A stretch of DNA of 64,000 nt from contig JBITNC010000001.1 in assembly GCA_050084985.1 (NCBI GenBank), positions 119,226,001-119,290,000 of the forward strand, written 5' to 3'. How positions within the stretch are numbered: the stretch's first letter is position 1; every line of letters begins with the position of its first letter. The translations under genes were made by a program, and so were the position numbers. This DNA is from Nageia nagi. Its lineage: Eukaryota > Pinophyta. The notes beneath the pieces are model-generated. The model worked only from the letters and a program-made list of their open reading frames with translations, had not been told where the DNA came from and searched no databases. Shown here piece after piece: positions 58,311 through 64,000 of the stretch.

Positions 58311-59415
58311 GGTAAGTGCAAGAAGTTGAGTCACACTATTGGACAAAAAGTAGAACTAATTTCCTTGATTTTCATGTTTCATCACAATTGATCTCAAAAT
58401 TAGAAGCACTTAGATTTTGAATCATAAAAATGTCACTTGGAAAAAATGTACCACTCAAAGTCTAGTTTCCAAATATGTAATTTATTCCAATACCCATATA
58501 CTAGAAATAAATTTCTAAAAGACATGTTCAAAACCCACTCTTTAAAAATTCAATTTGAGTACTATACCCCCATCATGTCCCTCATGCATAATTGGACCTA
58601 AATTTTAATATTTTGGTAAATCCTTTTATATATTGATACCTAAGATACTAAATATTATGGAGGATATTTTTTTAATTTTTTTATTAATAGCTTTTTTTTA
58701 TTAATTTTTTATTGGCCCTATTTGTCATTTTGAAAAGTACTCATGTCCCTCAAGCATAATTTGACCTAAACCTATCATTTTTTTTCTTTCTTTTTAAGTT
58801 TTAGAGAATTTTATGCAAAATGTGGACATATATTTTTTTCATAATTCATAAAAAATAAAAAGATATTAAACAAATACAAAACCCTAGTTTTTGAAGTTTA
58901 TGGACCTTCTTTCATTGTAAATTCTATTAAAAATACTAAATCTAATCCAAATATAAAATAAAGAGCATATTTGAAATCTACACTCTATCATTTACAATTT
59001 TGTGATTTTTTGTGAAAAACATTCATGAAAAACCTCATCAAATGCATTCCTAAATTTGGCAAATTCCATTACCAGTGTTAGGACCTTGAAGTTATAGGTC
59101 CATAGTAATGGGGTGGGTCACCAAAGCTATTTTCAAGCCTAGGAGGAAGGGAAAAGGATGGGTAAAATTTTGAATTTAAGTACGAAGATCTCAAGGGTCA
59201 AGATCTCAAACCCCAAGATGTTGACACCTAGGATCCCAACCCCTTAATAATAAAATATCCATATAAAACTATTTTATATTTTTTTTTATTATATCCATCA
59301 ATCTTGTACATACTTGTGTGATCTAAATCTATAATTTTCTCTTCTATTTACAATTTTTGATTCATTTTTTGCAATTACAATAATTTTGAAGTAAGGTTAA
59401 TTTTGAAAGGAGGTC
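58311..59415. other. No gene seen
   Basis: About 1.1 kb of AT-rich sequence without coding motifs. Poly-T runs at 58666-58800. A GGGTGGGTCACC string at 59112 is the only GC-richer part. It may belong to the transposon to its right. Confidence 0.4.
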
Positions 59416-62170
59416 ATGGGATCAAAAAATCATCAAGTAAGGAAATATTTGAGGAGGTTTACACCTGAATAAGAATAAGCATATAGAGTGAGGGATGCAC
59501 ATCAAAAAAGAGAGAGAAGAGCACTTTTGAGGTGATTGAGGGATGTGAAAGCATCAAGTTCTACAACAAATGCTTCAAAGGGGAACACTCAAGAGAACAT
59601 TAAGGAGGAGAACATTTAGGAGATGAAGGTAGATGATGCACATGTGGAAGAGAAGACTATGATTGGTGAAGCTTCATATCCATCTGTTGATATGAATCCA
59701 CTAGGTATGTTTGCCAATCCACCTCTCAAAATGAATGCATCGAGTATGTCTTCAAATCCATCTTTGAAAGATAATGATAATATTTTTTTTGAAAATTAAA
59801 GGTAATATCTTACATAAGTTTCTTGAAGATAAGCTTTTATCTTAGAGATATATAAGAACTATTGCTAGTAATATACATGAGGATTACTTCAAAGATAAAG
59901 ATTTAGGAGTTCAATGTCAACTTATGCTACAATTAATGAGAATGAAAAAAATGAGAAAGGTAATGAAAACCTTAGGATTCAATGTGAAATCAAATAAGGA
60001 ATATTAACCCCTTAAATAAGTTGTGTCTATTATTGCTAGTGCCATTAGTTCTATTGGAAAAAAGAGTAGATCTAAAGATAAGAATGCAACATGATGAGCT
60101 ATAACAATTACTTTAGTAAGCCAAACAACCTCAAATAAAATAAAGGTTAGTGAATTATTCGATGTGAGTCATAAAACTATACAAAAGATTGTAAAGAGAA
60201 GACAAAGCTTTGAAAGTGATCCAATCAACTAATGTTAGAGTAATAGTGGTAGACTCCCAAGGTTTAACATGAAATTGACTAGCAAGATCAAGGCTATAAT
60301 TGAAAATTTTTGGCATGATAGAATAAGGGTATCACCACATTCTAGAGATGTTTTGAAATTAAAACCTAGATCAAAAGATCATGAATCTCATCCAAAACAC
60401 CTCCTATATATGACTTAAACTAAATTGTATCAACAATTTGTAGAAGAGGGAGTGTTACAACCATTTAATATTGAAATAAGTCAAATAACATTTGAGAAAT
60501 GCAAAACTTGGTATGTTAGAATTAACAAGGAAAGAGTAACATGTTGTTGCAAAACTCATATGCAATTTCGATATTATTATGATGATTTTCAAAACATACA
60601 TGGGAAGTTGCATACTAATGATTTGAGGAAAAAATTTGGTATTCATATACCACCTAAATCCATCAAGGAGTTTTATAGCAAGTTTGCTTTGTACACCTCC
60701 TCATAAGCAACCATTTTATTCAAGTGCATGTATTAAAGGACAATGTGATAAATGTTAGAACTTTTTATTACTAGGAGATTGTATGCATGAAATTAATACA
60801 CATGAATTTAGATAACAAGATGTCTAGAATATTCAAGAATGTTGAGTATAATCCAAAAGATGGAAAAATTAGAAAACATGTTGATTTGGTGACTGAATGC
60901 ACCAAAGTGCATACATTCATGGATGATTTTAAGATAAAGTATCTACAAAAATATGTGAAACACTCCCAACATGATAAATGGCTTGATAATCAATTTTGTT
61001 AATGGAGAAATACATTTTTGGTTGGAACTATATTATTAGTTGTTGACTTTTTGAATATTATACTCTTAAACCATAAGAAAAAATTCAATCTCAATATCAT
61101 AATTCAGTTCAAGTTTCCATTTTCATCCATAATATATATAGACATGTAGATGTTAATACTAAAGGTAATAGAAATGTTTTGAGGGAGTACCATTTTTGTA
61201 TAAGTGATAATTGATTACACTCATCAAATTTTGTCCAATATTATTTTAAGTTATTTTATAATAATTTGGATGAAAGAGGAATTCAAATGACCAAACATTT
61301 CATATGGTTAGATAATTATACAAGATAGTTTAAAATTCAAGAATATTTTATTGGCTAATTAGGGTTCATAAAGAAAAACATATTGAACATATATGGAGTT
61401 TTATTGAAGCAAGACATGGTAAAGGAGAACATGATGGAGCAGGTGCATGTGTTAAAAGTGCTCTTACTAGAGAGAAACTAAAATTTGGTGGTGTAAGTAA
61501 ATTTAAAGATCCCCATGATATTGTGGAATGGTGTAGTACAACATTATCAATAGGATCAAGTGAGAATTAAATGACTCAATGATACTTTTGGTTAGTTGAA
61601 GAAGATAATATTCTGAATCATCTTGATTGTGATATAATCAGTGGATCAACAAAGTGACATTCATTTAGGAGTTCAAGAGCAAGCACATGGACTATATGGA
61701 CAAGGGATCTTGCATGTTTTTGTAATACTTGTATTATAGTTGATTAAAAATAATGTGAAAACATAGAATGGGTTGAGGAATGGAAACAAATATCTCTAAC
61801 ACCTTCACAATCCCATGATGATCAACAAGAAATAATAGTTGAATATGAACTATTTGTATCAGAAGACTATGATTGTATTTTAGACCTTGTACAATAAGGT
61901 AATTTTTTTAAATTCAATTTATTTATATTCTTGAAAATGTACAAATGTTTTAATATTTATGAATTATGTTACTTTTATACATTGTTCACACTTTAAATGG
62001 ATATAAATTTTATAGGACATGTGTATGTCATTGTTACACTTGAAGGGAATGAAGAGGTAATAGGGTATTGGTTAGCTCAATGTGTTAAGAAAAAATATAA
62101 GTTAACTTAACCTCCACATGATGATGATGGATTTGTTTATCCAATAAGTTTGTATAACATATATATTTGT
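59416..62170 (+). pseudogene. Degenerate DDE-type transposase gene, family not assigned
   Basis: Broken into several frames. From ATG 59416 come a basic start (MGSKNHQVRKYLRRFTPE), then a likely helix-turn-helix (VSELFDVSHKTIQKIVKRRQ, about 60150-60210). KDHESHPKHLLYMT and a Cys-rich ERVTCCCKTHMQFRYYY follow. Catalytic candidates are VVDFLN (Asp codon 61045), WLDNYTR-FK (Asp 61311) and IEARHGKGEHDGAGACVKSA (Glu 61406), in three different frames. Between them stand YHNSVQVSIFIHNIYRH and CISDN-LHSSNFVQYYF. The end (62010-62170) reads VYVIVTLEGNEEVIGYWLAQ. I know the HGKG-DG-GA-VK pattern from DDE-like transposases in plants and animals but cannot name the superfamily. Confidence 0.6.
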
Positions 62171-63062
62171 GTTTAATTTAAGTGAGCTTACTATCTACTC
62201 TCTAGATATTTCTTTAGACTATTTGTCATCTTTTCCAAATTTTGATAACGATCATGGTTATATCCAACGGGTTCTATGGTGGTTGTTGGCACATGGATAT
62301 GAAAATATCTTACTAGGTAATTAACTTGTTTTCTTGCATTTGAAGATTATGAACTAGATAATAAGATTATAGATTACTTGCATTTGATATTGGCAACAAA
62401 TATCAAACTATCCATATATAGAGGGAATCCTTACAATAGAATGTTTTGGACCTTTTCATTGAATGACCATGAGATGATTATAGATGCATTGTAAAAACAA
62501 TAGGATGCATATGGTACAATGGATTGAAATACTATAAAGGTAAGCTCATTTAATAAGAATTATTTAAATTTTCTAAATTAAATACAAATTTATGTTATAT
62601 ATATTTTATCTCACATTCCCTTACACATTTTGTTGATAGTTGTAAAGGAGAGGACTCACACAAGTACATAACTATTTTAAGAATCATTGAATTGTGTCTC
62701 TTGACACCACCTATATTTATAATTTTGGAAATTTGTGCCTAGAAGATCTCATGAATGATAATATATATATATATATATATATATATTGTACACATGATTT
62801 AAATATTTCATTTAAAGTTTTATTATATTCATTTATATTTGAATCATGTGTATATATATGATGAATGAATTCTTGAGAATGGGACATAGTTATAATTGTT
62901 TGTTATCTTGATCTTGGTAAAAGGTTCATTAACTTACCCCATTATCAACATCTAGCTATGTGCTTTATTTGCAAATATGACTAAATTGGAACTAATCTCT
63001 ATGGGATATAGCCAACTTACAAATATGAATCATACACTAATGATTTACAAATTAAACATGAA
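62171..63062. other. No gene seen; contains an AT microsatellite
   Basis: AT-rich and non-coding. (AT)n at 62758-62786. Possible transposon 3' flank; no terminal inverted repeat was recognised. Confidence 0.4.
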
Positions 63063-63358
63063 TCATACATTCCTTTAGAAACCATGAGAGAATTAATGTA
63101 CATGAATTATTTTCTAGATATATTTTATAATTTTTGACTAGCAAGTTAAGGTTATCATTGTTTGAATTCTTAATGATTTAGATTCTAAAAGTACACTTTA
63201 ACTATAAATGATCTAGTAAGGGTGATTATATTAGGATTTAAAATTATTCTTTAAGTTAAATCTTATGTAGACTAGAAGTATATTAATCCAATCTTAAATT
63301 GATTTACTTAAAATTCTAAAATTTATAATTTTCCATATGGTTCTTAAGTTGGTAGAAG
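63063..63358. repeat. Direct repeat, copy 1
   Basis: TCATACATTCCTTTAGAAAC to GTTGGTAGAAG, repeated at 63730 with about 10 percent change and a deletion of some 16 bases near the start. Confidence 0.9.
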
Positions 63359-63729
63359 ATAGTAAAGGATTTAATGTTTAGATCACCTTATTAGTTGAAC
63401 ACCAAAGGTTATTATCTTTTTGTTGAGGACCTTCAATGCAACTTCAGTAGGACTAGATAATAAATTTTTCTAACTTATTTCTTTGCATTAACAATTATTG
63501 ACCTTATTGTTGATTATGGATATGCTTACAAATTCAAATTAATAAATGGTAAGTTATTTGTAATGTCTTGGTAGATACTTACAAGTTGATTTTTGAGATG
63601 GAGTATCCTCTAATTTTAGTTTTTATTTATGGATGAGTTTGTTGATAAATATTTTCTAAGTTGTGCACATTTATTTGTTATGTATGTCCTTAAATTACTA
63701 TATATGAAAATTATTGAATATTTGAATAT

Positions 63730-64000
63730 TCATACATTCCTTTAAAAACCATGAGAGAATTAGATATATTTTATAATTTTTGACTAGAAAGTTAAGGTTA
63801 TCATTCTTTGAATTCTTAATTATTTAGATTCTAAAAGTACACTTTAACTATAAATGATATAGTAAGGGTGATTATATTAGGATTTAAAATTATTATTTAA
63901 GTTATCTTATGGAGACTAAGTAGATTAATCCAGTCTTAAATTGATTTACTTCAAGTTCTAAAAGTGATAATTTTCCTTATGGTTCTTGAGTTGGTAGAAG
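63730..64000. repeat. Direct repeat, copy 2, reaching the window end
   Basis: TCATACATTCCTTTAAAAAC to GTTGGTAGAAG, offset 667 at its start and about 642 at its end relative to copy 1. Since both copies end the window in the same phrase, more copies may follow outside. Confidence 0.9.

Overview
The window is plant nuclear DNA made almost entirely of nested, decayed transposable elements. It is very AT-rich and I see no intact host gene. Plant-type Ty3/gypsy and Ty1/copia polyproteins, plant mobile domain (PMD) remnants and a PPR remnant point to a seed plant with a large, repeat-rich genome. I cannot name the species.

Layout. (1) 1-8057 and 11021-19084 are two copies of one decayed Ty3/gypsy element of chromovirus type (gag, protease, RT, RNase H, integrase). 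They share the same stop codons and the same 4.84-kb insert, which carries a PPR-gene fragment. Copy 1 breaks inside integrase at about 8057 and is joined to the 3' half of a Tork-like copia element (8058-9942, 3' LTR from 9988). Copy 2 runs on through integrase to the start of its 3' LTR (20161-20276). An 11.0-kb tandem duplication running from mid-copia to mid-gypsy explains this arrangement. (2) The gypsy 3' LTR is cut at 20277 by a minus-strand, apparently gag-only LTR element, here called D, with 3' LTR 20277-21017. D is itself split by three insertions: element A (21582-29349, minus strand, TSD CATAG), element T (30978-48307, plus strand, TSD ATATG) and probably element B (53036-58310, minus strand). 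(3) 58311-64000 holds a degenerate DDE transposase gene of a family I cannot assign (59416-62170) and a direct repeat running off the window end.

The best preserved element is T, 17,330 bp. It is a Ty3/gypsy of the Tat lineage with a PBS, a leader with three structured repeats, gag with a long charged helical region, protease, a G-patch-like segment, RT, two RNase H domains, integrase, PPT and two LTRs. Downstream of integrase it has a further 407-codon sense reading frame of unknown function, built from two diverged copies of a module of about 125 residues. Its U3 carries a 122-bp repeat, two copies in the 5' LTR and eight in the 3' LTR. Each unit bears two TGACGTCA-like palindromes, upstream of a conserved TATA box.

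Elements A and D share an unusual plan: LTR, gag, no visible pol, and a PMD-type gene on the strand opposite to the element. Most in-frame stops checked in T's pol lie at CGA or CAG codons, as expected from deamination of methylated cytosine. Nothing here looks able to move on its own today, although T needs few changes to be read as one gag-pol.
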